From: a gamma proteobacterium symbiont of Ctena orbiculata
GTDB taxonomy: Bacteria; Pseudomonadota; Gammaproteobacteria; Chromatiales; Chromatiaceae
Length of the DNA stretch: 64,000 nucleotides
Assembly (NCBI GenBank): GCA_003058525.1
Contig: QBVD01000030.1
Span: forward strand, 1 to 64,000
Direction of reading: 5' to 3'
Part shown: in pieces, positions 34,350 through 44,414 of the stretch
Numbering within the stretch: position 1 is the stretch's first letter
Layout of the letters: every line of letters starts with the position of its first letter
Notes under the pieces: model-generated
Told to the model about the DNA's origin: nothing
The model's input: the letters and a program-made list of their open reading frames with translations, nothing else
Database searches by the model: none
Position numbers and translations under genes: made by a program

Positions 34350-36053
34350 ATGCGCATTCTGTTTCTCACCCACGCATTCAACAGCCTCAGTCAACGGCTC
34401 CACGTGGAGTTGCGGGCCATGGGGCACGAGGTGTCGGTTGAGTTCGACATCAACGATGCCGTGGCGTTGGAGGCAGTTGGTCTGCATCGGCCCGATCTGA
34501 TCATCGCACCCTTTCTCAAGCGGGCAATACCCGAATCGATATGGCGTAATCATGTCTGTCTTGTAGTCCACCCCGGTATCAGGGGCGACCGGGGGCCCAC
34601 ATCACTCGACTGGGCAATCCTCAAGGGTGAGAGACGTTGGGGGGTTACGGTACTCCAGGCCAATGGGGAGATGGATGCGGGCGATATCTGGGCCAGTGTG
34701 GAGTTCGAGATGCGCGAGACGGCTAAAGGGAGTCTCTATCGCAACGAAGTAACCGAGGCAGCCGTTGAGGCTGTCATATTGGCAGTGGAGCGTTTTCAGG
34801 CAGGTGACTACCAACCCCAACCCCTGGAGCAGGTTGATGCAACACAGCGGGGTGGATGGCGACCACTGGTCAGGCAGACAGACAGGGCCATCGATTGGCA
34901 ACGTGACACTACCGCGGAGGTGTTACGCAAGATACGTAGCGGTGATGGAGTCCCAGGTGTCCTGGATGAGCTCTTTAAGCGACAGTTCTATCTCTACGAT
35001 GCCTGGCCGGAGACGACCCTGAGGGGTAAACCCGGCGAACCGATCGCCCGTTGCGGGCCGGCAATCTGCCGCGGTTCAGTTGATGGCGCAGTCTGGATCG
35101 GGCATCTGCGGGAGAGGGAGGGCGAGCATCCTTTCAAGCTGCCCGCCACCCATCTGTTGGCACAGGAGGTCGCTGATCTGCCGGAGATCGAAGCCGATGC
35201 TGATTCCGGCTACCGGGAAATCTGGTATGAAGAGGTGGAGGGTGTGGGGCTGCTCCATTTTCCCTTCTATAACGGCGCCATGGGTAGCGCCCAATGTAAA
35301 GCGTTGTTGTCGGCCTTGCGCGATGCGAAATGCCGGGACACAAGGGCGATAGTGTTGATGGGCGGAGCGGATTACTGGTCCAATGGCATGCACCTGAATA
35401 TGATCGAGGCGGCCTCAAGTGCTGCCGATGAGTCTTGGCGCAATATCAATGCCATCGATGATCTCGCCCGTGAAATCATACAGACAGAAAACCATCTTAC
35501 AGTGGCCGCGTTGCAGGGTAACGCCGGGGCCGGTGGCGTGTTTCTGGCCAGGGCCGCCGATGAAGTATGGGCACGTCGCGGAGTGATACTCAATCCTCAC
35601 TACAAGGATATGGGCAATCTCTTCGGTTCAGAATATTGGACCTATCTGTTGCCCCGCTATAGCGGCGATGAGAATGCGACACAAATTGTCGAGAGTCGCC
35701 TGCCTATCGGGGCCGATGAAGCAAAGGCGTTGAACCTGATCGACAAAGTAATTGATGAACCGGATGCCGGTTTCGTTTCATCTGTTCGCCAACTGGCAAC
35801 CAGCATGATCCGCACTCCGGCATTTACTGAACGTCTACATTACAAGAATGCACGAAGGCAGGCCGATGAGGCGATCAAGCCGCTGGCCCGCTATCGTGAG
35901 GAGGAATTGGAACAGATGAAACGCAACTTCTACGGATTCGACCCGAGCTATCATGTGGCCCGCTATAACTTCGTCTATAAAGTTCCGAAGTCTCGCACAC
36001 CCCTGACCCTCGCCAATCATCGTTGGACCAAAGCGGTCAGGAGGGTGTCATGA
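34350..36053 (+). CDS. hypX: CO-ligand-forming enzyme HypX/HoxX
   Basis: Two-domain protein of 567 residues. The N-terminal half (about 1-270) is a formyl-tetrahydrofolate-hydrolase/transferase-like domain, the C-terminal half (about 290-530) an enoyl-CoA-hydratase-like domain with GNAGAGGVFLA. HypX releases carbon monoxide from formyl-tetrahydrofolate for the hydrogenase active site and is mostly found in aerobic hydrogen oxidisers. Its stop overlaps the hoxA ATG by four bases. Confidence 0.9.
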   Translation: MRILFLTHAFNSLSQRLHVELRAMGHEVSVEFDINDAVALEAVGLHRPDLIIAPFLKRAIPESIWRNHVCLVVHPGIRGDRGPTSLDWAILKGERRWGVTVLQANGEMDAGDIWASVEFEMRETAKGSLYRNEVTEAAVEAVILAVERFQAGDYQPQPLEQVDATQRGGWRPLVRQTDRAIDWQRDTTAEVLRKIRSGDGVPGVLDELFKRQFYLYDAWPETTLRGKPGEPIARCGPAICRGSVDGAVWIGHLREREGEHPFKLPATHLLAQEVADLPEIEADADSGYREIWYEEVEGVGLLHFPFYNGAMGSAQCKALLSALRDAKCRDTRAIVLMGGADYWSNGMHLNMIEAASSAADESWRNINAIDDLAREIIQTENHLTVAALQGNAGAGGVFLARAADEVWARRGVILNPHYKDMGNLFGSEYWTYLLPRYSGDENATQIVESRLPIGADEAKALNLIDKVIDEPDAGFVSSVRQLATSMIRTPAFTERLHYKNARRQADEAIKPLARYREEELEQMKRNFYGFDPSYHVARYNFVYKVPKSRTPLTLANHRWTKAVRRVS

Positions 36054-37531
36054 ACACGCTGCCCACAGTCCTGATCGTGGATGATGAGGTGCGCAGTCTG
36101 GAGACACTGCAGCGTATCCTGGAAGATGAGTTTGACGTGAAGACGGCGGAGAATGTCACTGAAGCGCGAAAAATCCTCGAGACCGACTGGGTGCAGATTA
36201 TCCTCTGCGATCAGCGGATGCCGGAGATCACCGGTGTGAAGTTTCTCAAACAGGTGCGTGAGCAGTGGCCCGAGGTGATTCGGATGATCATCTCAGGTTA
36301 TACCGACTCCGAAGATATCATCAGCGCCGTCAACGAAGCAGGCATCTACCAGTTCGTTACCAAACCCTGGCATCCTGACAGTCTGATTCTGTTGTTGAAG
36401 AATGCGGCCCAACTGTTCGAACTGCAGCGAAAGAATGAAATCCTCTCGGTTGAGCTGAAGATGTCGCCGAGCCGCTTGCAGTCCGCCATGGATCAGAAAC
36501 GCAAGCGTCTGCGGGACGACTACCGTTGTGACGATCAGATCGTGCGCAGCCCCGAGAGCGGGATGAATCATGTGTGTGAAAAGATCCGCAGGGTTTCGCC
36601 ATATGATGTCTCGGTACTGCTCACCGGTGAATCGGGCACTGGCAAGGAGCTGGCGGCAAGGGCGTTGCACTACAACAGTCAGCGTTGGGACCAGCCCTTT
36701 GTTGTGGAGAACTGCGGCGCGCTGCCGGATGAGTTGTTGGAAAGCGAACTCTTCGGCTATAAGAAGGGGGCCTTTACAGGTGCGGTGGAGGACCGGGCGG
36801 GAATCTTCGAACGGGCCAACGGCGGTACGGTATTCCTCGATGAAATCGGCGAGGTCTCGCCGGCCTTTCAGGTGAAACTGTTGCGGGTATTGCAGGAGGG
36901 TGAGATACGCCCTTTGGGCAGCAGCCAGACACGGCAGGTGGATATTCGGATCATCGCCGCCACCAACCGGGATCTTGAGCAGGAGGTGCGCGAGGGGCGT
37001 TTTCGTGAGGATCTCTATTACCGGCTTGCCACCGTCACCATACATCTGCCCGCATTGCGTGAACGCAGGATGGACATCCCGTTGATCGCCCAGTCCATCC
37101 TGGAGGTCTCGATGGGGCAGTTGGATAAGCATGTAAAGGGATTCACAGAAGAAGCCTTGGCCTGTATGCAGGCCTACCATTGGCCAGGCAATGTCCGTGA
37201 GTTGCAAAACGAGATTCGGCATATGCTGGTTATGAGCGATAGTGAACTGCTGAGTGCGGACATGCTCTCGCCTCGGGTGCTGCAGGCGGCGCCGGAAGAG
37301 GACGAAGCCGACTTGAAAGTTATGAACGGACTGGACGGCACACTTAAGGAGCGGGTCGAATCACTGGAGGCGCGCATCCTCAAGGAGTGCCTTATCCGCA
37401 ATCGTTGGAACAAGAGCCAGGCGGCGAAAGAGCTGGGCTTGTCCCGGGTCGGACTGCGCAGCAAACTGGAACGATACGGGCTTGAAAAAATCGAGCAGTT
37501 GCACGAGAGCCAGGACGTGGTGGGTAGTTGA
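36050..37531 (+). CDS. hoxA: hydrogenase response regulator HoxA/HupR
   Basis: NtrC-family activator of 493 residues: receiver domain with phosphoacceptor D54 (LCDQRMPE), AAA+ domain with Walker A GESGTGKE and the sigma-54 motif GAFTGA, and a Fis-type helix-turn-helix ([19 protein letters not shown]). It should activate the sigma-54 promoter at 25351. AGGAGGG precedes the ATG. In known systems HoxA is active when unphosphorylated and is silenced by the kinase HoxJ in the absence of hydrogen. Confidence 0.92.
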   Translation: MNTLPTVLIVDDEVRSLETLQRILEDEFDVKTAENVTEARKILETDWVQIILCDQRMPEITGVKFLKQVREQWPEVIRMIISGYTDSEDIISAVNEAGIYQFVTKPWHPDSLILLLKNAAQLFELQRKNEILSVELKMSPSRLQSAMDQKRKRLRDDYRCDDQIVRSPESGMNHVCEKIRRVSPYDVSVLLTGESGTGKELAARALHYNSQRWDQPFVVENCGALPDELLESELFGYKKGAFTGAVEDRAGIFERANGGTVFLDEIGEVSPAFQVKLLRVLQEGEIRPLGSSQTRQVDIRIIAATNRDLEQEVREGRFREDLYYRLATVTIHLPALRERRMDIPLIAQSILEVSMGQLDKHVKGFTEEALACMQAYHWPGNVRELQNEIRHMLVMSDSELLSADMLSPRVLQAAPEEDEADLKVMNGLDGTLKERVESLEARILKECLIRNRWNKSQAAKELGLSRVGLRSKLERYGLEKIEQLHESQDVVGS

Positions 37532-37543
37532 ATGAGTTTTTTC

Positions 37544-37645
37544 AGTCCGCAAATGAACGCAAATGTTTTCATTCTGCATTCCCACGTAGGCACGTGGGAA
37601 CGAGAAATTTGGACATTTACGTTTATTCGCGTTCATTCGCGGACT
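37544..37645. repeat. arm-and-core palindromic element between hoxA and hoxJ
   Basis: Arms AGTCCGCAAATGAACGC and the inverse with small changes; the core is a different hairpin, TTCCCACGT-AGGC-ACGTGGGAA. It ends 19 bases before the hoxJ ATG, so it contributes to the leader of that gene. Confidence 0.78.
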
Positions 37646-37664
37646 CACAATACAGGGAGTAGTC

Positions 37665-39035
37665 ATGGCTGAAACCAAAACACGCCTCAAAAACAGCCTG
37701 ATAGATAAGGTTGTCATGGATGAATCGTTGCAGTTGAATGAGACCACCGAGAGTGCATGGATCGACGTTATCCAGAAGATGGATAAGGTTTATGCCGATC
37801 TGGTTCACTACCAGGTGGAGTTGGAACAGAAGAACGCCGAATTGGAAGAGGCGCAGCAGTTTATTCGAAGCGTACTCGAATCGATGAGGGAGGTATTGAT
37901 TGTCTGCGATACCGGCGGCCGGATTTTACAAGTGAATCAGGCGCTGGAAGACCTTAGCGGGAGGCTGGAGAGGGAACTGTTGAATTTTCCGTTCAATGAA
38001 CTGTTCGGCCTCGAATCACAGCCGCTGGTTGAACAGTTCTCGGAAAAACTGGGCAATGATGACGTTGTCGATTGCGAGGTCAATCTGCTTACCCAGGGAG
38101 GTGGGTTCATGCCGTTGGCGATGAACTGCTCCTCCCGTTACGACATCAAGGGAAAACTCTTGGGTATGGTGCTGATCGGCCGGCCGGTAGGCGAGCTGCG
38201 TCGTGCCTATGAGGCTCTGAACAAGGCTCATATCGATCTGAAACAGACCCAGGAACACCTGGTGCACTCCGAAAAGATGGCCTCGCTTGGCCGCTTGGTG
38301 GCCGGGGTGGCGCATGAGCTTAATAATCCCATCAGTGTGGTGTTCGGGAATATGCACGCCCTGAAGCGCTACGGTGAGCGTATCAACAACTACATTGCGG
38401 ATGTGAATAAACATCTCGACCCGGATCTGCATAAGGAGCTGAGAGAAAAATATCGGATAGACAAGATCGAATCCGATATGGGGCCGTTGATCGAGGGGAC
38501 CATGGAGGGCGCGGAGCGCATCAGTAATATCGTGCTCGATCTGCGTCGTTACTCAGGTATCCAGAAAGAGCAACCGGAACCCTTCGAGCTGAAGCATGTG
38601 GTGATGACGGCAACCGAGTGGGTGATTAAGGCCTCAAGGGAGAAACCCGAGGTGCGTTATGAACTGCTTGACAGCTGTGTAATCAGGGGGCGCCAGGGCC
38701 AGGTGCATCAGATTCTGATCAATCTGATACAGAACGCCATCGATGTGATGGAGCGTCAGGCAGAGAAACTGATCACTATAGGTTGCGACAGAGACGACAA
38801 GGATGTCCGGATTCGTATTCACGACAGCGGACCGGGTGTCGCCGAGGGTGACATGAATAAACTCTTCGATCCCTTCTATACCACTAAGGAGGTGGGAAAG
38901 GGAACGGGTTTGGGACTCTATATCAGTTATGGACTGGCCCGGGATATGGGGGGTGACCTGTCGGCTGAAAACAGTGCCGATGGCGGTGCCATATTCACCT
39001 TAACCCTGCCGTTGAAGGTGGAAGCCGATGGCTGA
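37665..39035 (+). CDS. hoxJ: hydrogenase sensor kinase HoxJ/HupT
   Basis: Soluble histidine kinase of 456 residues: N-terminal PAS domain (about 70-180), a coiled-coil linker, the phosphorylated His217 in AHELNNPIS, and a C-terminal ATPase domain with DSGPGVAEG and GTGLGLYIS. It has no membrane segment, as expected for a kinase that binds the regulatory hydrogenase HoxBC. The stop overlaps hoxB by eight bases. Confidence 0.92.
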   Translation: MAETKTRLKNSLIDKVVMDESLQLNETTESAWIDVIQKMDKVYADLVHYQVELEQKNAELEEAQQFIRSVLESMREVLIVCDTGGRILQVNQALEDLSGRLERELLNFPFNELFGLESQPLVEQFSEKLGNDDVVDCEVNLLTQGGGFMPLAMNCSSRYDIKGKLLGMVLIGRPVGELRRAYEALNKAHIDLKQTQEHLVHSEKMASLGRLVAGVAHELNNPISVVFGNMHALKRYGERINNYIADVNKHLDPDLHKELREKYRIDKIESDMGPLIEGTMEGAERISNIVLDLRRYSGIQKEQPEPFELKHVVMTATEWVIKASREKPEVRYELLDSCVIRGRQGQVHQILINLIQNAIDVMERQAEKLITIGCDRDDKDVRIRIHDSGPGVAEGDMNKLFDPFYTTKEVGKGTGLGLYISYGLARDMGGDLSAENSADGGAIFTLTLPLKVEADG

Positions 39036-40047
39036 TGTGGATCGGCAACCCCTGAATCTGCTATGGCTGCAATCAGGCGGTTGCGGCGGTTGTTCACTAT
39101 CGATGCTCTGTGCAGAGGGGCCCGACCTGTTTACCGCATTGGAGAGTGCCGGTATTCATATCCTCTGGCATCCCTCCATCAGCGAGGCTTCGGGATCTGA
39201 GTTCATCGAACTGCTGGAAAGCATCATTCATGGCGAACAACGTCTCGACCTGCTCTGCCTTGAGGGTTCCGTGGTATGTGGACCCAACGGTAGTGGAAAG
39301 TTTCACCGACTTGCCGGTACGGGAGAGCCGATGATGAAGTGGCTGGCGCAGCTTGCCTCTGTGGCCGGTCATGTCATCGCGGTGGGAAGCTGCGCCGCCT
39401 TTGGCGGTATCACGGCCGCCGGTGGCAATCCCAGTGAATCCTGCGGGCTGCAGTATGACGAAACGGTCATCGGCGGGCTTCTGGGCAAGGAGTTCCTGGC
39501 GCAGCATGGCTTGCCGGTGATCAATATCGCCGGTTGTCCCGTGCATCCCAACTGGGTGACCGAGACCTTGTTGCAGGTCGCCTCCGGTGAATTGCAACGG
39601 GAGCATCTCGATGAATGGGGTAGACCGCGCAATTATGCCGATCATCTGGTCCACCACGGCTGTCCCCGAAACGAGTTCTATGAGTACAAGGCGAGCGCGG
39701 AAAAGCCATCCGACCTGGGCTGCATGATGGAGCACATGGGTTGCCTCGGCACTCAGGCCCATGCCGATTGCAACACCCGGCTCTGGAACGGGGAAGGCTC
39801 CTGCCTGCGTGGCGGCTATGCCTGTATCAACTGTACTGCCCCAGGCTTTGAGGAGCCGGGCCACCCCTTCACCGAAACACCGAAGATTGCCGGTATCCCG
39901 GTGGGTCTGCCCACCGATATGCCCAAGGCATGGTTCGTGGCACTGGCATCCTTGGCGAAGGCGGCGACACCCACACGCTTGAAAGAGAACGCCGTAGCGG
40001 ATCATATCCGGGTGCCACCCCGGCGACGACCAGGTAGTAAGTCATGA
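39028..40047 (+). CDS. hoxB: regulatory (H2-sensing) hydrogenase small subunit HoxB/HupU
   Basis: Iron-sulfur subunit of 339 residues. It lacks a twin-arginine signal peptide (starts ADVDRQPLNLLWLQ), which separates sensors from membrane-bound uptake hydrogenases. Cluster ligands are visible in GGCGGCSLS, SCAAFGG, GCPVHPNW, CTAPGF. With HoxC it senses hydrogen in the cytoplasm and signals through HoxJ. Overlaps hoxC by four bases. Confidence 0.92.
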   Translation: MADVDRQPLNLLWLQSGGCGGCSLSMLCAEGPDLFTALESAGIHILWHPSISEASGSEFIELLESIIHGEQRLDLLCLEGSVVCGPNGSGKFHRLAGTGEPMMKWLAQLASVAGHVIAVGSCAAFGGITAAGGNPSESCGLQYDETVIGGLLGKEFLAQHGLPVINIAGCPVHPNWVTETLLQVASGELQREHLDEWGRPRNYADHLVHHGCPRNEFYEYKASAEKPSDLGCMMEHMGCLGTQAHADCNTRLWNGEGSCLRGGYACINCTAPGFEEPGHPFTETPKIAGIPVGLPTDMPKAWFVALASLAKAATPTRLKENAVADHIRVPPRRRPGSKS

Positions 40048-41492
40048 GCCGTCGCATCGTTGGGCCCTTCAACCGGGTAGAGGGCGATCTGGAAGTCGAG
40101 TTGGAGATTGAGCAGGAGAGGGTGAGGTCGGCCCGGGTCTCCTCGTCCCTGTTTCGCGGTTTCGAGCAGATGCTTCAGGGCAAGGAGCCGGGGGATGCCC
40201 TGGTCTATACACCGAGAATCTGCGGTATCTGCTCCGTCTCCCAATCGGTCGCTGCGGCCCAGGCGCTGGCGGCCCTGCAGGGTGTGACGCCACCGCTGAA
40301 TGGTGAGCTGGCCATCAACCTGATCCTGGCCAATGAGAACGTGGCCGATCATCTGACCCACTTTTACCTCTTCTTCATGCCCGATTTCGCCCGTGAGACC
40401 TATCGCGACGAGCCCTGGTATCCCATGATCGAGTCGCGCTTCAGGGCGCAGAGCGGCAGTGCCGCAAGGGAGATGCTGCCGGCCCGGGCGCAGTTCATGC
40501 ACCTGATGGGATTGATGGCGGGTAAGTGGCCGCACAGCCTGGCCATCCAGCCGGGGGGCACCACCCGGGCCGTCGAGATGCAGGAGCGGACACGGCTGCA
40601 GGCGATCCTGTTTGGCTTTCGGCGCTTTCTCGAAACCACCCTCTATGGCGACACCCTGGAGAATATCGCAAGCCTGAATTCGATTGCCGCACTCGATAAA
40701 TGGATCGAAGCACACGATCCAGGTAGCAGCGATTTCAGGCGTTTTCTCGAAGTAGCCAGGGCGCTCGACCTCCACATGCTGGGTCGCGGTAATGACCGTT
40801 TTATGAGCTATGGTGTCTATCGGCAGCAGGGAGAGCCCAGATTCCGTCAAGGTCTCTGGGATGATGCCGAGCAGCCGTTGGAGACAGCGCTCATCACCGA
40901 AGATCTCAGCCACAGCTGGATGGTGCATCAGAAGAGCCCAAGGCACCCGTTCGACGGCATAACCTTGCCCGATGCGGATGTGGCAAATGCCTATAGCTGG
41001 TGCAAGGCGCCGAGGCTGGACGGGCGGGTGGTCGAGGTTGGCGCCTTGGCGCGACAGCAGGTGGACGGTCAGTCACTGGTCAGAGCGCTGGTCGCAGAGA
41101 GCGGCGGTAATGTGCGCAACCGGGTCATCGCACGTCTGCTGGAGATTGCCAGGGTGGTTATGCTTATGGAGACCTGGGTCACAGAGCTCAAGCCGGGCGA
41201 GGCCTTTTGCAATCACAAACCCTTCCCGCAGGTGGCCCAGGGATACGGCCTGGTGGAGGCGGCCCGGGGTAGCCTGGGACATTGGATCAAGGTTAAAAAC
41301 GGTCACATACTCAACTACCAGATTATCGCCCCGACAACCTGGAACTTCTCCCCCCGAGATCACCAGGGTCAGCCTGGCGTCCTGGAACTCGCACTGGTGG
41401 ATGCGCCGCTCAGACCGGGGGAGAAGGACCCGGTATCTGTACAGCATATCGTCAGGTCATTCGACCCCTGTATGGTCTGTACGGTGCACTAG
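40044..41492 (+). CDS. hoxC: regulatory (H2-sensing) hydrogenase large subunit HoxC/HupV
   Basis: Nickel-iron subunit of 482 residues. Nickel ligands are the Cys pairs in RICGICSVS near residue 54 and DPCMVCTVH at the extreme C-terminus. The chain ends at that His with no cleavable extension, the hallmark of sensor hydrogenases that need no HupD-type protease. It is the only hydrogenase large subunit in the window. Confidence 0.93.
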   Translation: MSRRIVGPFNRVEGDLEVELEIEQERVRSARVSSSLFRGFEQMLQGKEPGDALVYTPRICGICSVSQSVAAAQALAALQGVTPPLNGELAINLILANENVADHLTHFYLFFMPDFARETYRDEPWYPMIESRFRAQSGSAAREMLPARAQFMHLMGLMAGKWPHSLAIQPGGTTRAVEMQERTRLQAILFGFRRFLETTLYGDTLENIASLNSIAALDKWIEAHDPGSSDFRRFLEVARALDLHMLGRGNDRFMSYGVYRQQGEPRFRQGLWDDAEQPLETALITEDLSHSWMVHQKSPRHPFDGITLPDADVANAYSWCKAPRLDGRVVEVGALARQQVDGQSLVRALVAESGGNVRNRVIARLLEIARVVMLMETWVTELKPGEAFCNHKPFPQVAQGYGLVEAARGSLGHWIKVKNGHILNYQIIAPTTWNFSPRDHQGQPGVLELALVDAPLRPGEKDPVSVQHIVRSFDPCMVCTVH

Positions 41493-41675
41493 TTAAGGAA
41501 AAACGTAACCCTTCTCCTTCCACCACTCGACCATCTTGTCATTGACGGCGTTCCAGTCCACCCGGTCGGAGGGGCTGTTGGTGCGTCCCATCTCGATAGC
41601 GGTCTTATCCAAAAACTTCACGTACTCCTGTTTCAACGTTTCGGGTGCATGGGTGAAATGTTGGACCTCGCTCAT
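41493..41675 (-). CDS. small hypothetical protein, convergent with hoxC
   Basis: A 60-residue acidic protein starting MSEVQHFTHAP and ending WWKEKGYVFP. The ATG at 41675 has GGAG upstream. I do not recognise the family. It ends one base after the hoxC stop on the other strand, so the two genes are packed tail to tail. Clean coding look and a ribosome site support it. Confidence 0.55.
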   Translation of the reverse strand: MSEVQHFTHAPETLKQEYVKFLDKTAIEMGRTNSPSDRVDWNAVNDKMVEWWKEKGYVFP

Positions 41676-41953
41676 GTTCTTTCTCCGATTGATCTGATGC
41701 GTAGTTAATCGAGTCAAGAGACCTGATTGTTCTTAACGCTGATTTTTCAACCAAGCACTCTACTGAATCAACATAGGAATCATAAGGTATTGCACTGCGC
41801 CATTGCAGACATTGGTATATTTTATTTATTACCGCTTTAGGTATTTGCCGTTTGCCCCATTGATCGTTCAGAAACCGCCGAGCGGCTGTTGAAAGGGATT
41901 GTCTTTGCGGATTGCTGATACAATCCAAACCTGGCAGCTACACAAGACACTCC

Positions 41954-42574
41954 ATGATGAAGAGTAGATATTCGATGCAATACCAATATGAACTGATCGA
42001 GTCTGACCCGGTCTATCGGGGATTTCTCAAGGTCAACCGCTATCGTCTGCAGCACGATCTCTATCTGGGGGGTAAGAGTGAAGAGCTGATACGTGAACGG
42101 CTCGAACAGCTGCGTGCGGTATCGGTCCTGCTCTATGATCCGAATCTGGATCGGGTGGTGCTTGTTGAACAGTTCAGAATCGGCGCGGTGGGTAAGGAGA
42201 AGATACCCTGGATACTGGAAACGGTGGGTGGTTTTACACCAACTGGGGAGAGCGATGAGTCGGTGGCCAGACGAGAAGCGCAGGAGGAAGCTAATTGCGA
42301 GATTGGCCGTATCGAGCATATCTGTGAATTCATGGTCAGCCCGGGCATATCCGTGGACCGTATATCTCTCTATTGCGGTGAGGTCGATGCATCCAATGCA
42401 GCGGGCGTGCATGGTCTCGACCATGAGGGAGAGGATATCCGCGTGGTAGTGATGGATGCAGAAAAGGCTGCTGCGGAACTGTATACCGGACGCGCCAATT
42501 CGACCAGTATTATCATTGCCTTGCAGTGGCTGGCATTGAACCGTGAGAGGATCAGGAAGATGTGGCTGACTTAG
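41954..42574 (+). CDS. nudF: ADP-ribose pyrophosphatase (Nudix), NudF-like
   Basis: Nudix hydrolase of about 206 residues; the box GX5EX7REXXEEXG is present as GFTPTGE...REAQEEANCE. Layout and the preceding LVEQFRIGA block are those of ADP-ribose pyrophosphatases. Start could be the ATG at 41954, 41957 or 41975; none has a strong ribosome site. The TAG stop codon is formed by the left TA and first G of MITE copy B, so the insertion defines the end of the protein. Confidence 0.85.
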   Translation: MMKSRYSMQYQYELIESDPVYRGFLKVNRYRLQHDLYLGGKSEELIRERLEQLRAVSVLLYDPNLDRVVLVEQFRIGAVGKEKIPWILETVGGFTPTGESDESVARREAQEEANCEIGRIEHICEFMVSPGISVDRISLYCGEVDASNAAGVHGLDHEGEDIRVVVMDAEKAAAELYTGRANSTSIIIALQWLALNRERIRKMWLT

Positions 42575-42840
42575 GGCCTGTTAACACTAATCCAATCGGC
42601 TCTGTTGTGTCTGAAAATGCGCCAATCAAGGCGCGAGGAGTGAGGTTTGGTGATTCCAAATGAGCGACGAGCAACGCCGAGTGGCGCATTTTCAGGCACA
42701 ACCCGAAGGGCTGGGGCTGTTTTTCCACCCAGCGGCGTTATCATTCGCTCATTTAGCACGTCTAAACCTCGCTCATTCTGCCTTGCTGGGTAAAAAAACA
42801 GCTCCAGCAGAGTCGATTGGATTAGTGTTAACAGGCCCTA
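42572..42840. repeat. full-length MITE, copy B
   Basis: About 265 bp, the same inverted ends as copy A and very high similarity throughout. The left end overlaps the nudF stop codon. Immediately to its right, sharing the TA dinucleotide, lies a miniature relative. Confidence 0.8.
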
Positions 42841-42881
42841 GGGCCTGTTATCGTTAATCGGATTATTGTCGACAGGCCCTA
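42839..42881. repeat. miniature (39-bp) derivative of the MITE, abutting copy B
   Basis: GGGCCTGTTATCGTTAATCG...ATTGTCGACAGGCCC between TA dinucleotides: both element ends with almost no interior. Tandem placement with a shared TA suggests two independent insertions at one site. Confidence 0.65.
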
Positions 42882-42983
42882 GCCTGCATCTAGACGAATG
42901 ATGCCTTGTATGCTCACAGGTATGTGAATTTGCTGATCCTTCTGAAGGAATAATAGGGTAACGCTGAATTAATCAGAGTTTTC

Positions 42984-44396
42984 CTAGAATTGAAAATAGA
43001 TAAACACCTGGGGTGTAAGTGGCGGGAATACAATCAGCATAAAGATGAAGTAGCTATATATCATCGCCTGCACCAGCCAGTGGGTGCGCAACACATACAG
43101 CATATCGCCGGAGCGTTCGATAACCAATTCCAATATCACAATCGGCAGTGCGAAAAAGCCCAGCATCCCGAGCGAATAGAGAGAGAATTCGGTCATCGAA
43201 AAGTTGTGGAACAATTGAGCGAACATGGATACCGCCTGAGTCAGGTTTTCAGCGCGGAACAACAGCCATGTAATACATACCAGGTGGAAGAATATGATTG
43301 CACCGATAACCTTGCCGACAAGGCCGGGAATCAGGATTTTTTTGGTTACACCTTCCAATGCGTGATAAACAACCAGGATGAAGCCATGCGCCAGCCCCCA
43401 CACGGCGAAAGTCCAGTTGGCTCCATGCCATAAACCACCGAGAAACATTGTCAGTACAAGATTCCTGAATGTGTTGAAGTGACCGTGACGATTACCGCCC
43501 AAGGTTATATAGAGATAGTCTCTGAGCCAGGAGGAGAGGGTGATATGCCAGCGCCGCCAGAATTCGCTTGGCGTTGTGGAGAAATAGGGCATGCGGAAGT
43601 TCCATGACAGATTGATTCCCAACCATTTGGCTATGCCTTGGGCAATAGACGAATAACCGGAGAAATCACCATAGATCTGGAACGCGAATGCATATACGCC
43701 AATCAGAATTTCGGTGCCGTTCAGGTCGCTGACGGGGGTGGAAAAAACCTGGTTGACAATCGGGGCCATATTGTCGGCAATCACGACTTTCTTGAACATG
43801 CCGATCAGGATGTGATAGAGACCTTCGGAAAAATTTCCTTTTGTAAAACTCCGTGGGTTTACGATCTGCGGTAACAGATCCTTGGAGCGTTCGATCGGTC
43901 CGGCAACCAATTGGGGAAAGAACGATACGTAAACAGCGAAATCCAGCAGATTGTTCGTCGGTTTGGTTTTACCCCGATAGACATCGATGGTATAGGCCAA
44001 TGTCTGAAAGGTATAGAAAGATATGCCGACTGGAAGAATGATATTCAGAGTCGGCATGGATGCCTGGAATCCCAATGATTCGAGTAATACAGCAAATTCT
44101 TTCGAAAAGAATCCGAAGTACTTGAAGAAACCCAGTAGTCCCAGATTGCTGCATAGCGAAAGTAGAAGCCAGCGTTGCCGTATGGGTTGTCTCGTCTCCT
44201 TTTCCAGTTTCTGGGCAACGATAAAATCAACGATTGTTGAGAAGGCGATCAGGCTTAGAAATCGCCAATCCCAGTAGCCGTAAAATACATAACTGGCGAC
44301 GAGTAACAAAAAATTCTGCCCGCGATGCCCAAGGCGCCAATAGATCAATATGACAGTAGCGAAAAAAGCCCAAAAAATATAACTATTGAATAACAT
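42984..44396 (-). CDS. MBOAT-family membrane O-acyltransferase (AlgI-like)
   Basis: Polytopic membrane protein of 470 residues with around ten hydrophobic segments. The MBOAT signature block with catalytic His is visible in LGGLWHGANWTF, and the AlgI-type SEFWRRWHITLS upstream. AlgI-like proteins pass acyl groups across the membrane to modify exopolysaccharides. It follows an SGNH-like gene by 18 bases, the usual partner that completes the transfer in the periplasm. The polysaccharide acted on is unknown. Confidence 0.88.
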   Translation of the reverse strand: MLFNSYIFWAFFATVILIYWRLGHRGQNFLLLVASYVFYGYWDWRFLSLIAFSTIVDFIVAQKLEKETRQPIRQRWLLLSLCSNLGLLGFFKYFGFFSKEFAVLLESLGFQASMPTLNIILPVGISFYTFQTLAYTIDVYRGKTKPTNNLLDFAVYVSFFPQLVAGPIERSKDLLPQIVNPRSFTKGNFSEGLYHILIGMFKKVVIADNMAPIVNQVFSTPVSDLNGTEILIGVYAFAFQIYGDFSGYSSIAQGIAKWLGINLSWNFRMPYFSTTPSEFWRRWHITLSSWLRDYLYITLGGNRHGHFNTFRNLVLTMFLGGLWHGANWTFAVWGLAHGFILVVYHALEGVTKKILIPGLVGKVIGAIIFFHLVCITWLLFRAENLTQAVSMFAQLFHNFSMTEFSLYSLGMLGFFALPIVILELVIERSGDMLYVLRTHWLVQAMIYSYFIFMLIVFPPLTPQVFIYFQF

Positions 44397-44414
44397 GCGT
44401 TGAAGCCTTATTAA

